From JAGVSZ01 sp019137045 (GTDB taxonomy: Bacteria; Pseudomonadota; Gammaproteobacteria; Burkholderiales; SG8-39), in the NCBI GenBank assembly GCA_046347635.1, contig JAXMFT010000013.1:1-64000 (forward strand): a DNA stretch of 64,000 nt. The letters run 5' to 3'. The notes under the pieces were generated by a model that searched no databases, was not told the DNA's origin, and saw only the letters and a program-made list of their open reading frames with translations. Below are positions 1 through 6,557 of this stretch, piece by piece. Numbering within the stretch: position 1 is the first letter of the stretch; each line of letters begins with the position of its first letter. The translations under genes and the position numbers were made by a program.

Positions 1-53
1 GCGGCGCTGTCGCTGAAGACCAGGGGCGCGGGCATCTCGGTCACGGCGTTCAT
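1..53 (-). CDS. erpA: Iron-sulfur cluster insertion protein ErpA, 5' end only
   Basis: The first 53 bases, read on the minus strand, give the first 17 codons MNAVTEMPAPLVFSDSA, the usual opening of betaproteobacterial ErpA. ErpA is an A-type carrier that hands iron-sulfur clusters to apoproteins in the cytoplasm. Its cluster-binding cysteines lie beyond the window edge, so only the start is seen. A good sigma70-type promoter sits 27 bases upstream. The neighbourhood (bactofilin, argC, rpsI, rplM) fits the usual betaproteobacterial location. The identification rests on a short stretch plus context. Confidence 0.75.
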   Translation of the reverse strand, partial: MNAVTEMPAPLVFSDSA

Positions 54-79
54 CGGTGCTCCCAGCGATACTCCGGCAA

Positions 80-108
80 ATTATCGGATGCAGGGCAAAT
101 GGGGTCAA
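80..108 (-). promoter_or_regulatory. Predicted sigma70 promoter of erpA
   Basis: On the minus strand a TTGACC -35 box (108-103) and a GATAAT -10 box (85-80) are separated by exactly 17 bases. Both hexamers are one or two bases from consensus, and the erpA start codon follows about 27 bases after the -10. It lies in the gap between the bactofilin gene and erpA, so erpA can be transcribed independently of the argC cluster. Confidence 0.7.
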
Positions 109-162
109 TCGCCGCGCCACGCAAGCGGCACGGCTGCGCGCAATCCCGCGCGTACGCCAGGG

Positions 163-570
163 TCATTGGCTCTTCGCGAGCTTCAGCTCGACCGGCTTGG
201 GCTCGGTCGCGGCGACCTTGTGGACGAGCTGCCCGTCGACCACCGCGCCGAGATGCATCTCGAGCGAGGTGTAGTGCACGTCCCCGGTGACGCGCGAACG
301 GGGCTGCAGCTCCACGAAATCGGTGGCGTGCACCGGTCCGGCGATCGTGCCGTTGACGACGAGATGGGCGACCGCGATCTCCCCCTCGACCCGCGCGTGC
401 TCGCTGATCACCAGGGTGCCGGTCTGGCCCTCCGCGCAGCGCACGTCGCCCTTCACTTCGCCGTCGATGCGCAGGCCGCCGGCGAAGATCACGTTGCCTT
501 CGATCCGGGTGCCGGCCCCGATCAGGCTGTCGATGCGGGTCTGCGGCTTGGACGGTTTCTTGCCGAACAT
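163..570 (-). CDS. Bactofilin family polymer-forming protein
   Basis: This 135-residue protein has the bactofilin (DUF583) pattern: a short charged N-terminus (MFGKKPSKPQ), then a repetitive glycine- and valine-rich core from about residue 20 to 110 that would fold as a right-handed beta-helix. Bactofilins self-assemble into nucleotide-free cytoskeletal filaments at the inner membrane and organise cell shape or envelope enzymes. The start is set by a GGAGG-type ribosome binding site ending about six bases before the ATG. It follows the upstream coiled-coil membrane protein by 19 bases, so the two are probably co-transcribed and may work together. The particular role here is not evident from sequence. 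Confidence 0.88.
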   Translation of the reverse strand: MFGKKPSKPQTRIDSLIGAGTRIEGNVIFAGGLRIDGEVKGDVRCAEGQTGTLVISEHARVEGEIAVAHLVVNGTIAGPVHATDFVELQPRSRVTGDVHYTSLEMHLGAVVDGQLVHKVAATEPKPVELKLAKSQ

Positions 571-589
571 GGGAGGTCCTCCGTGATGC

Positions 590-1333
590 TCAGGTCAGGT
601 TGAAGCTCTGGGTGGCGCGCGGCTGGCCGACGCCCTGTTCGTACACGCGCACCTGCACCGACCTGACGACGGCCGCGGGATCGACCCGGAACGTCCCTTC
701 GGTGCTGTAGAAGCGCCGGAAGTGGATGCGGTAGCTAGGGGTCTCCGCCGCCCGCTCGTCCGGGATCAGCAGGGTCGTGTCGCGGCCGCCCTGGCGCATC
801 GACACGACGAGCTGCAGGCGCCCGTTGAAATCGCGGTCCTTCCCGCCCTGCGTGACCAGCACGCGGAAGCGGTACTCGCCCGGCAGCGCGTCGCTCTCGA
901 CCTTGAAGCGCGAGACCGCGAGCTTGTCCTCGGCGCGCCCGGCCGCGAGGTTCTCGAAGAACGCCAGGTCCTCGCGCAGGCGCGCGGCCTCGGCCTCCGC
1001 GCTCTTCAGCTGCCGCGCGAGCTGCTCCTGCGCGGTGCGCTCGATCTGGACCCGACTCTCGTTCGAAGCCGCCGCCGCGCGCAGCTGGCGCGCCTCGGCT
1101 TCGAGCTGGCTGACCCGCCCGCGGAGGGCGGCGAGCTCCTCGCTCACCGCCGAGGCGTCGAAGCCCGCGAACCGGCGACCCGCGTCGTACATCCAGAGCC
1201 CGAGCGTGAGCGAGAGCGAGAGCACCGCCACCAGCCCGACCGCGCGCCAGTACCAGGCTACGTGCGTCCGCACGGTCATCCGCCGCGCGGCGATGCCCCA
1301 GCGGTGGCGCAGCGCCCGGAAGGAGAACGGCAT
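590..1333 (-). CDS. Single-pass membrane protein with coiled coil (DUF6776-like)
   Basis: The protein is 247 residues long. A basic N-terminus precedes one hydrophobic segment at about residues 29-49, followed by a heptad-rich coiled coil at about 62-130 and a beta-rich C-terminal domain. This is the architecture of the DUF6776 family, which in betaproteobacteria commonly lies between argC and a bactofilin gene. Topology is probably N-in with the coiled coil in the periplasm. It starts 18 bases after the argC stop and ends 19 bases before the bactofilin start, so the three genes look like one transcript. Function is unknown; partnership with the bactofilin is inference from position only. Confidence 0.8.
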   Translation of the reverse strand: MPFSFRALRHRWGIAARRMTVRTHVAWYWRAVGLVAVLSLSLTLGLWMYDAGRRFAGFDASAVSEELAALRGRVSQLEAEARQLRAAAASNESRVQIERTAQEQLARQLKSAEAEAARLREDLAFFENLAAGRAEDKLAVSRFKVESDALPGEYRFRVLVTQGGKDRDFNGRLQLVVSMRQGGRDTTLLIPDERAAETPSYRIHFRRFYSTEGTFRVDPAAVVRSVQVRVYEQGVGQPRATQSFNLT

Positions 1334-1351
1334 CGGCCTCCCGTCGCTCGC

Positions 1352-2380
1352 TCAGGGCAGGACCGGGACCTGGCCGAGCCCTGCGGTCTCGTCGAGCCCG
1401 AACATGATGTTCATGTTCTGGATCGCCTGGCCCGCGGCGCCCTTCACCAGGTTGTCGATGACGGAGAGCACGACGAGCGTGTCCCCGCCGTGCGGCCGGT
1501 GCACCGCGATGCGGCAGGTGTTCGCCGCGCGCACCGAGCGCGTGTCGGGGTGGCGGCCCGGCGGGAGCACGTCGACGAACGGCTCCGCCGCGTAGCGCGT
1601 CTCGTAGAGCGCCTGGAAGTCGGTCGCGCGCGTGATGCGCGCGTAGAGCGTCGCGTGGATGCCGCGGATCATCGGCGCGAGGTGCGGCACGAACGTGAGC
1701 CCGATCGGACGGCCGGCGACGCGCTCGAGGCTCTCCCTGATCTCGGGCACGTGCCGGTGCCCCGCGACGTTGTATGCGGCGAAGTTGTCCGACGCCTCGC
1801 TGAAGGTGAGGTTGAGCTCCGCCTTCCTCCCGGCGCCGCTCACGCCCGACTTGGCGTCGGCGATCAGGTGGCCGACGTCGACCGCCTCCGACGCGACGAG
1901 CGGCAGCAGGCCGAGCTGGACCGCGGTCGCGTAGCAGCCGGGGTTGCCGACCACGCGCGCCGCGCGGATCGCGTCGCGGTTGACCTCCGGCAGGCCGTAG
2001 ACCGACGCGCGCACCAGGTCGGGCGCGGCGTGGTCGAGCTGGTACCACTTCTTCCACTCCGCGAGGTCCTGGAGGCGGAAGTCGGCGGCGAGGTCGATGA
2101 TGCGCGCGCCCGCGTCGAGCAGCCGCCGCGCGTCGTTCATCGCCACGCCGTGCGGCGTGGCGAAGAAGACGACGTCGCACCGCTCCAGGCTCGCGCCGCC
2201 GGTCTCGGAGAAGGCGAGGTCGACGTGGCCGCGCAGGCTCGGGAACATGTCGGCCACGCGCGTGCCGGCTTCCTTGCGCGAGGTGATCACCGCGAGCTCG
2301 GCGTGCGGGTGCCGCGCGAGCAGGCGCAGCAGCTCGACGCCGGTGTACCCGGTGCCTCCGACGATTCCGATCCTGATCAT
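1352..2380 (-). CDS. argC: N-acetyl-gamma-glutamyl-phosphate reductase
   Basis: ArgC carries out the NADPH-dependent reduction of N-acetylglutamyl phosphate to the semialdehyde, the third step of arginine biosynthesis. The 342-residue product starts MIRIGIVGGTGYTG, the Rossmann nucleotide-binding loop, and has the catalytic cysteine in GNPGCYAT at about residue 149. The ATG at 2380 is preferred over in-frame starts further upstream because it is preceded by a GGGAGGT ribosome binding site and matches the family's usual length. Family members always begin at this Rossmann strand. The gene follows rpsI after an intrinsic terminator, so it probably has its own promoter in the 110-base gap, although I see no clear one. 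Confidence 0.96.
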   Translation of the reverse strand: MIRIGIVGGTGYTGVELLRLLARHPHAELAVITSRKEAGTRVADMFPSLRGHVDLAFSETGGASLERCDVVFFATPHGVAMNDARRLLDAGARIIDLAADFRLQDLAEWKKWYQLDHAAPDLVRASVYGLPEVNRDAIRAARVVGNPGCYATAVQLGLLPLVASEAVDVGHLIADAKSGVSGAGRKAELNLTFSEASDNFAAYNVAGHRHVPEIRESLERVAGRPIGLTFVPHLAPMIRGIHATLYARITRATDFQALYETRYAAEPFVDVLPPGRHPDTRSVRAANTCRIAVHRPHGGDTLVVLSVIDNLVKGAAGQAIQNMNIMFGLDETAGLGQVPVLP

Positions 2381-2447
2381 CAGCGGACCTCCCTCGGCGG
2401 GGCGCCCGATGTCACCCCGCGACGACACTCCCGGCCCCAGAGACGAC

Positions 2448-2470
2448 AAAGCCGCCCGGCAGGCGGCTTT
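2448..2470 (-). terminator. Intrinsic terminator after rplM-rpsI
   Basis: A perfect 9-bp stem (AAAGCCGCC paired with GGCGGCTTT) closes a 5-base loop, 22 bases downstream of the rpsI stop on the minus strand. The U tract is short and is followed by GTCGTC, so read-through into argC is possible. Confidence 0.7.
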
Positions 2471-2492
2471 CGTCGGATCCCCGGGCCCTACA

Positions 2493-2885
2493 TCAGCGCT
2501 TGGAGAACTGCTTGCGTCGGCGCGCCTTGTGGAGGCCGACCTTCTTGCGCTCGACTTCGCGCGCGTCGCGGGTGACCAGGCCGGCCTTGGACAGCACCGG
2601 CTTCAGCGCGGCGTCGTACTCGATCAGCGCGCGCGTCAGCCCGTGCCGCACCGCACCGGCCTGGCCCGACTCGCCGCCGCCGTCCACGTTGACCATCACG
2701 TCGAAGGTCGTCAGGTGGTTGGTGAGCGCGAGCGGCTGGCGCACCACCATGCGCCCGGTTTCGCGGCCGAAGTACTGGTCGACCGGCTTGTCGTTGACGA
2801 CGATCCGGCCCTTGCCGGGCTTGATGAACACGCGCGCGACCGCGCTCTTGCGCCGGCCGGTGCCGTAGTGATGGTTGCCGATCAT
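2493..2885 (-). CDS. rpsI: 30S ribosomal protein S9
   Basis: S9 is a small-subunit protein whose C-terminal tail reaches the P-site tRNA. The 130-residue product ends in the basic tail RRRKQFSKR, characteristic of bacterial S9, and contains the GTGRRKSAVARV motif near the start. The start codon overlaps the rplM stop as TGATG, so translation of S9 is probably coupled to that of L13. This pairing is nearly universal in proteobacteria. An intrinsic terminator lies just downstream. Confidence 0.98.
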   Translation of the reverse strand: MIGNHHYGTGRRKSAVARVFIKPGKGRIVVNDKPVDQYFGRETGRMVVRQPLALTNHLTTFDVMVNVDGGGESGQAGAVRHGLTRALIEYDAALKPVLSKAGLVTRDAREVERKKVGLHKARRRKQFSKR

Positions 2886-3316
2886 CAGCTGATCTCCAGG
2901 CTTTGCGGCTGCTGGGCGGCGTGGGGATGCTCGCCGCCCGCGTAGATCTTCAGCTTGCGCGCCATCGCGTAGCCGAGGGGGCCTTTCGGCAGCATGCCCT
3001 TGACCGCCTTCTGCAGGGCGCGGGTGGGATGGCGCTCGTGCAGTTTCTCGAACGAGGTCTGCTTGAGCCCGCCAACGTAGCCGCTGTGCCGGTAGTAGGT
3101 CTTGGCCTGCGCCTTGTTGCCGGTGACGCGCAGCCTGGCGGCGTTGACCACGACGATGTAGTCCCCGGTGTCGACGTGCGGGGTGAACTCGGGCTTGTGC
3201 TTGCCGCGCAGCCGGTAGGCGATCTCGGCCGCGAGCCGGCCGAGGACCTTGTTCGAGGCATCGACCACGAACCAGTCGCGGCGGACCTCGTGGGGCTTGG
3301 CGGTGAAGGTCTTCAT
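2885..3316 (-). CDS. rplM: 50S ribosomal protein L13
   Basis: L13 is an early-assembly large-subunit protein that binds 23S rRNA. The 143-residue length and the opening MKTFTAKPHEVRRDW match the family, as do the internal VNAARLRVTGNK region and the HPTRALQKAVKGMLP motif. It is the first gene of the rplM-rpsI operon and overlaps rpsI by one base. A near-consensus promoter is located 39-68 bases upstream, and a separate candidate small RNA lies beyond that on the same strand. Confidence 0.98.
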   Translation of the reverse strand: MKTFTAKPHEVRRDWFVVDASNKVLGRLAAEIAYRLRGKHKPEFTPHVDTGDYIVVVNAARLRVTGNKAQAKTYYRHSGYVGGLKQTSFEKLHERHPTRALQKAVKGMLPKGPLGYAMARKLKIYAGGEHPHAAQQPQSLEIS

Positions 3317-3354
3317 CGGGGTGCTTCCAGCGCGGGACCGGCGAAAAGAGGGCG

Positions 3355-3384
3355 ATTGTATCGGCCGGGCAGGACCATCGTCAA
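3355..3384 (-). promoter_or_regulatory. Predicted sigma70 promoter of rplM-rpsI
   Basis: TTGACG (3384-3379) and TACAAT (3360-3355) are separated by 18 bases on the minus strand. Both boxes match consensus at five of six positions. The predicted start is about 30 bases before the L13 start codon. It lies downstream of the terminator at 3422-3451, which shows that the upstream transcript and the ribosomal protein operon can be separate units. Confidence 0.75.
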
Positions 3385-3421
3385 ATCAGAACCTTGACTC
3401 GCGTTCCGCGGCGCCGCGGGC

Positions 3422-3451
3422 AAAAAAAAGCGCAGCCTGTGCGGCTGCGCT
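3422..3451 (-). terminator. Strong intrinsic terminator of the candidate sRNA
   Basis: On the minus strand a perfect 9-bp stem, AGCGCAGCC with GGCTGCGCT around a 5-base loop, runs straight into a tract of eight T residues counting the stem's last base (plus-strand A run 3422-3429). This is the best-formed intrinsic terminator in the window. It points away from any annotated gene upstream, so it must end a short non-coding transcript. Confidence 0.85.
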
Positions 3452-3516
3452 GAATCCACCAAAGGAGGAGGGTGGAGGAGATTCGGAGCGCCGTGCTGCT
3501 CGATGACGCTCGCGAC
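3422..3516 (-). ncRNA. Candidate small RNA with anti-Shine-Dalgarno loop
   Basis: A promoter (3552-3524) and a strong terminator (3451-3422) on the minus strand define a transcript of about 95 nt with no credible reading frame. It can fold as three stem-loops: a 5' stem closed by GAGCG and CGCTC; a central 6-bp stem, TCCACC (3476-3471) with GGTGGA (3460-3455); and the terminator. The central loop is CUCCUCCUUU, which contains the CCUCCUUU found at the 3' end of 16S rRNA and is complementary to an ideal ribosome binding site. Exposed CU-rich loops are a known device of some alpha- and betaproteobacterial sRNAs that mask Shine-Dalgarno sequences. Its existence and targets are predictions; an rplM leader element is a less likely alternative because rplM has its own promoter downstream. 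Confidence 0.65.
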
Positions 3517-3523
3517 GGAAGCC

Positions 3524-3552
3524 ATTATCCGAAGACGCGTTGTGCGATGCAA
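3524..3552 (-). promoter_or_regulatory. Predicted promoter of the candidate sRNA
   Basis: On the minus strand TTGCAT (3552-3547) and GATAAT (3529-3524) are separated by exactly 17 bases. The -10 box differs from consensus by one base; the -35 keeps the TTG core. A transcript would begin at about 3516 and run into the terminator at 3451-3422. Confidence 0.6.
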
Positions 3553-3718
3553 GAAGAATTTTGTGCGCCGCAGTAACCAGGATGGCGTTCCGGTCGTTCA
3601 AGATTGCCCGGCAAGCTGCCAGATCCTTTCAAAATCAATTCGTTAATCCGTATTGCGCGGACGATCGATCCGTCGGGTCGCGGCGTAGAATCCGGCCTCT
3701 AATCATCCGGAGCCAACC

Positions 3719-4159
3719 ATGGAATGCACGGTGCAATGGATCGAGGGCGGCATGAGCTTCGTGGCGGAGACCGGCAGCGGGCACGCGTTCGTGATCGACG
3801 GCGCGCCCGAAGCGGGCGGACGGAACCTCGGGCCGCGGCCGATGGAGACCGTGCTCGCGGGAACCGGCGCCTGCACCGCCTTCGACGTGGTGCTGATCCT
3901 GAAGCGCAGCGGCCAGGACGTCACCGCGTGCAAGGTGGAGGTGAAGGCCGAGCGCGCCGAGACCGACCCGAAGGTGTTCACGAAGATCCACATGCACTTC
4001 GTCGTGCGCGGGCGCAACCTGAAGGCTTCGCTGGTCGAGAGCGCGATCAAGCTGAGCCACGGCAAGTACTGCTCGGCCTCCGCCATGCTCGGCAAGACCG
4101 CGACGATCACCCACGGCCACGCGATCGTCGAAGAGCCGACGTCCGGGCAAGCCGCCTGA
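3719..4159 (+). CDS. OsmC family (YhfA-like) thiol peroxidase-type protein
   Basis: The 146-residue protein has the OsmC fold signature, including the ETVLAGTGACTAFDVV helix and the C-terminal SHGKYCSASAML motif. Its two cysteines, about residues 52 and 118, occupy the positions of the redox pair that reduces organic hydroperoxides in OsmC and Ohr proteins. The sequence resembles the YhfA branch, whose members are less well characterised. The ATG at 3719 is preceded by GGAG at a suitable distance. It stands alone on the plus strand between the small RNA locus and the FadL-type gene. Confidence 0.85.
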   Translation: MECTVQWIEGGMSFVAETGSGHAFVIDGAPEAGGRNLGPRPMETVLAGTGACTAFDVVLILKRSGQDVTACKVEVKAERAETDPKVFTKIHMHFVVRGRNLKASLVESAIKLSHGKYCSASAMLGKTATITHGHAIVEEPTSGQAA

Positions 4160-4235
4160 TCGATGCGGCGACCGCATAGAACGACGCGACGGAACGGACG
4201 GATCCTCCCGCGCCGAGGGCGCATCCGGCGCGCAT

Positions 4236-4249
4236 GTTGCGCGCGCGCA
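4236..4249. promoter_or_regulatory. Palindrome GTTGC-N4-GCAAC upstream of the FadL-type gene
   Basis: The 14-bp sequence GTTGCGCGCGCAAC is a perfect palindrome 41 bases upstream of the predicted -35 box. Its half-sites resemble those of the operator candidates at 4287-4306 and 7936-7951. The spacer is 4 bases here instead of 6, so it may be a weaker or accessory site. Confidence 0.35.
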
Positions 4250-4286
4250 ACGATTGTGGGGTCCAGACGGGGGAGTTTGAGCCCGC

Positions 4287-4306
4287 GCGTTGTAGGGTCA
4301 CAACGC
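4287..4306. promoter_or_regulatory. Operator candidate overlapping the FadL-type gene -35 box
   Basis: GCGTTGTAGGGTCACAACGC is a perfect 7-bp inverted repeat with a 6-base centre. It covers the -35 hexamer at 4290-4295, the position expected for a repressor. The inner half-site GTTGY-N6-RCAAC recurs upstream of the porin gene at 7936-7951. The cognate regulator is not identified. Confidence 0.5.
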
Positions 4307-4318
4307 ATTTCCTATACT
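4290..4318 (+). promoter_or_regulatory. Predicted promoter of the FadL-type gene
   Basis: TTGTAG (4290-4295) and TATACT (4313-4318) are separated by 17 bases. The predicted start leaves a leader of about 68 nt. That leader carries a 7-bp hairpin (CCCGCGA with TCGCGGG, 4357-4375) ending 6 bases before the GGAGGAG ribosome binding site. Confidence 0.6.
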
Positions 4319-4392
4319 CAAAGCAAGGTCGGAAGGGCCCAACAAGCATTTGATCACCCGCGATAATTTCGCGGGCCAACGGAGGAGCAAAG

Positions 4393-5706
4393 ATGGCGAC
4401 GAAGTGGACGAGGACGGCAGTCGCCGCCGCGGTCGGTAGTGCGCTGGCAGGATGGGGCGGCGCTGCGGGCGCGTCGGGTTTTCAGCTTCAGGAACAGGGC
4501 GCGAGCGGACTCGGCGTCGCGTACTCCGGTCAGGCGGCGGCGGTCCATGACGCGAGCACCGCGTTCTGGAATCCCGCCGGCATGTCGCTCCTGCCCGGCA
4601 AGCAGGTAACCGGCGCCCTGCACTACATCATCCCGGATACGAAATTCACCAGCGCCGGGCCGCTTCCGGGCGGATCGACATACAACGCTTTCGGCAATGG
4701 CGGACAGGGTGGCGAATCCGCGTTCGTTCCGGCGCTGTACGGCACGTGGATGATCAACCCGCAGTGGACCGTGGGTCTGGCGGTCAATGCGCCGTTCGGC
4801 CTCGGCACCGAGTGGGATACCACCTGGGCAGGCCAGTTCCACGCTATCAAGTCCGAGATCAAGACGCTCAACATCAACCCGACCGTGGCGTTCAAGGTCA
4901 ACAACATGATCTCGTTGGGCGCCGGCGTGAGTTATCAACAGATCGATGCCGAACTGACCAACGCCGTCCCCAGCGCGACGCCCGGCCTGTGCGGGCCGGG
5001 GCTTCCCTGTGCGCTCGCGTTTCCCGTCGTGGGCAAGGTCGAAGGGGACGACTGGGCGTGGGGCTGGAACCTCGGCGCGCTGTTCGACTTTCAGCAAGGC
5101 ACGCGCGTCGGCGTGACCTATCGCTCCACGATCAGCTACACGATCGAGGGAGACCTTTCCTACAACGGCGCCCAGTCGCCGCTGCTGCCCCCGGGCCAGA
5201 ATGTGAAAGCGGAGGTGAAGCTGCCCGACACCTTCTCAGTCGGCGTGTCGCATCAGTTCACTCCGGCCTTCCGGATGCTCGCCGACTACACCTGGACCGG
5301 CTGGGACTCGATCCAGACGCTGGACATTCAGAGTCAGTCGACCGGGGCAACGCTCACGAGCACTGCACTCCAGTTCAAGAACAGCTGGCGTATTGGCGTA
5401 GGCGGGGAGTACCAGCTCAACCAGCCCTGGCTCCTGCGCGCAGGGGTCGCCTATGACACCTCCCCGGTGCAGGACTCCCACCGCACGCCGCGCCTGCCGG
5501 ACAACGATCGAGTCTGGCTGTCGGTCGGCGCGCGGTTCCAGCCGAACCCGAACTGGTGGTTCGACTTCGGCTACACGTACATCTGGGTCGACGACTCTTC
5601 GAGCAACCTGACTCCGACCGGGGTGGACGCATTCCGCGGCAACCTGATCGGAAGCTATAAGGCCAACGTCCAGATCCTCGGCGCGCAGGCCTCGGTCAAG
5701 TTCTGA
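4393..5706 (+). CDS. OmpP1/FadL family outer-membrane channel
   Basis: The 437-residue protein has a signal peptide of about 27 residues ending near GAAGASG. The mature N-terminus begins with the FadL-type hatch (SGFQLQEQGASGLGVAYSG) and the family motif FWNPAGMSLLPGKQ. The rest alternates polar and hydrophobic residues, as expected of a 14-strand beta-barrel, and ends in phenylalanine, the outer-membrane assembly signal. FadL proteins take up long-chain fatty acids or other hydrophobic substrates such as aromatics; the substrate here cannot be told. A GGAGGAG ribosome binding site sets the start. Expression is probably controlled at the promoter by the inverted repeat at 4287-4306. Confidence 0.9.
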   Translation: MATKWTRTAVAAAVGSALAGWGGAAGASGFQLQEQGASGLGVAYSGQAAAVHDASTAFWNPAGMSLLPGKQVTGALHYIIPDTKFTSAGPLPGGSTYNAFGNGGQGGESAFVPALYGTWMINPQWTVGLAVNAPFGLGTEWDTTWAGQFHAIKSEIKTLNINPTVAFKVNNMISLGAGVSYQQIDAELTNAVPSATPGLCGPGLPCALAFPVVGKVEGDDWAWGWNLGALFDFQQGTRVGVTYRSTISYTIEGDLSYNGAQSPLLPPGQNVKAEVKLPDTFSVGVSHQFTPAFRMLADYTWTGWDSIQTLDIQSQSTGATLTSTALQFKNSWRIGVGGEYQLNQPWLLRAGVAYDTSPVQDSHRTPRLPDNDRVWLSVGARFQPNPNWWFDFGYTYIWVDDSSSNLTPTGVDAFRGNLIGSYKANVQILGAQASVKF

Positions 5707-5748
5707 GTCCAAGGTACCGCGTCTGTCTCGCGGCAGGCGTCCGGAATG

Positions 5749-5777
5749 AAATGGCGGGGCACGGCCCCGCCATTTTT
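5749..5777 (+). terminator. Bidirectional intrinsic terminator
   Basis: A 12-bp perfect stem, AAATGGCGGGGC with GCCCCGCCATTT, closes a 3-base loop and ends in a T run on the plus strand, 42 bases after the FadL-type gene. Because the stem begins with AAAT it can also serve the minus strand, where coq7 ends 40 bases away. Confidence 0.85.
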
Positions 5778-5817
5778 CTTGGCACAGGGGCTTGCGCCCG
5801 GACGGCGTCGCTCGACG

Positions 5818-6444
5818 CTAGATCCGGTACGAAAGCGACGTCATCACCCTGGCGGCCGCACGCATCGCGGCCTTGACGAAGCTCGGCAGCTCGCGCGCCC
5901 CGAGGCTCTCGGCCGTCCGCGCGTGACCCGCCTCGTCGCGCTGCATGACCTCGACGACCGCGCGGGTCTTTGCGTCGCGCGGCGCGAGCCGGTCCAGGTG
6001 GCGCTGAAGATGCGCCTCGACCTGCCGCTCGGTCTCCTGGAGGAAGCCGAGATTCCAGGCGTCACCGGCCTTCCCGGCGGCGAAACCGATCGCGAGCGAC
6101 CCGGCGTACCAGAGCGGGTTGAGCAGGCTCGTGCGGCCGCCGAGCTCGGCGATGCGCTGCTCGCTCCAGGCGAGGTGGTCCGCCTCCTCGCGCGCGGCCT
6201 CGCCCAGCGCCTGCTTGAGCCCCTCGTTCTGCGACGCGAGCGCCTGACCCTGATAGAGCGCTTGTGCGCAGATCTCGCCGCAGTGATTCACGCGCATGAG
6301 GGCGGCGGCGTCCCGTCGCTCCTGCGCAGTCAGCTCGGCTTCCGCTAGGGAAGCGCCCGGCATGGGCCGCGCCGCCCGCGGCGGACCGACAATGGCCCGT
6401 AGGCCGCGGTCGAACCCAATGATCAGTTCGTCGATGGAAGGCAT
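5818..6444 (-). CDS. coq7: Coq7-type ubiquinone hydroxylase (demethoxyubiquinone hydroxylase)
   Basis: The 208-residue protein is a di-iron carboxylate monooxygenase that hydroxylates C6 of the ubiquinone ring, a step performed by the flavoprotein UbiF in E. coli. All six metal ligands are visible: E57 in NHCGEICAQ, E87 and H90 in EEADHLAW, E139, and E171 and H174 in MQRDEAGH. The frame stays open far upstream through the porin region, but the ATG at 6444 gives the family's normal length and N-terminus. It is a single-gene unit between two terminators. UbiH-family hydroxylases for other ring positions are encoded at 20337 and 42773. Confidence 0.95.
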   Translation of the reverse strand: MPSIDELIIGFDRGLRAIVGPPRAARPMPGASLAEAELTAQERRDAAALMRVNHCGEICAQALYQGQALASQNEGLKQALGEAAREEADHLAWSEQRIAELGGRTSLLNPLWYAGSLAIGFAAGKAGDAWNLGFLQETERQVEAHLQRHLDRLAPRDAKTRAVVEVMQRDEAGHARTAESLGARELPSFVKAAMRAAARVMTSLSYRI

Positions 6445-6502
6445 GCAAGAAAGCGCGCGCCGCAGTCCCCCGGCCACTCTAGCCGGAACGTGCGGAAGCG
6501 GC

Positions 6503-6531
6503 AAAAAAAAAACGGGCGCCGAAGCGCCCGT
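6503..6531 (-). terminator. Intrinsic terminator of the porin gene
   Basis: On the minus strand ACGGGCGC and GCGCCCGT form an 8-bp stem with a stable CGAA-type tetraloop, followed by a run of ten T residues. It lies 26 bases after the porin stop. Confidence 0.9.
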
Positions 6532-6557
6532 CTTGTTCGCGTCCGACCTGGGCCGGA

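Noticed and set aside
722..2575. Long plus-strand open frame of about 617 codons opposite argC and its neighbour
   Set aside because: It is a shadow of the minus-strand genes in very GC-rich DNA: arginine-, alanine- and histidine-rich, with no domain and no ribosome binding site. Similar shadows lie opposite lptD, spoT, the CoA ligase operon and others.
3313..3601. Short minus-strand frames across the sRNA locus
   Set aside because: They lack ribosome binding sites and family features, and a strong terminator lies within them, so a non-coding transcript fits better.
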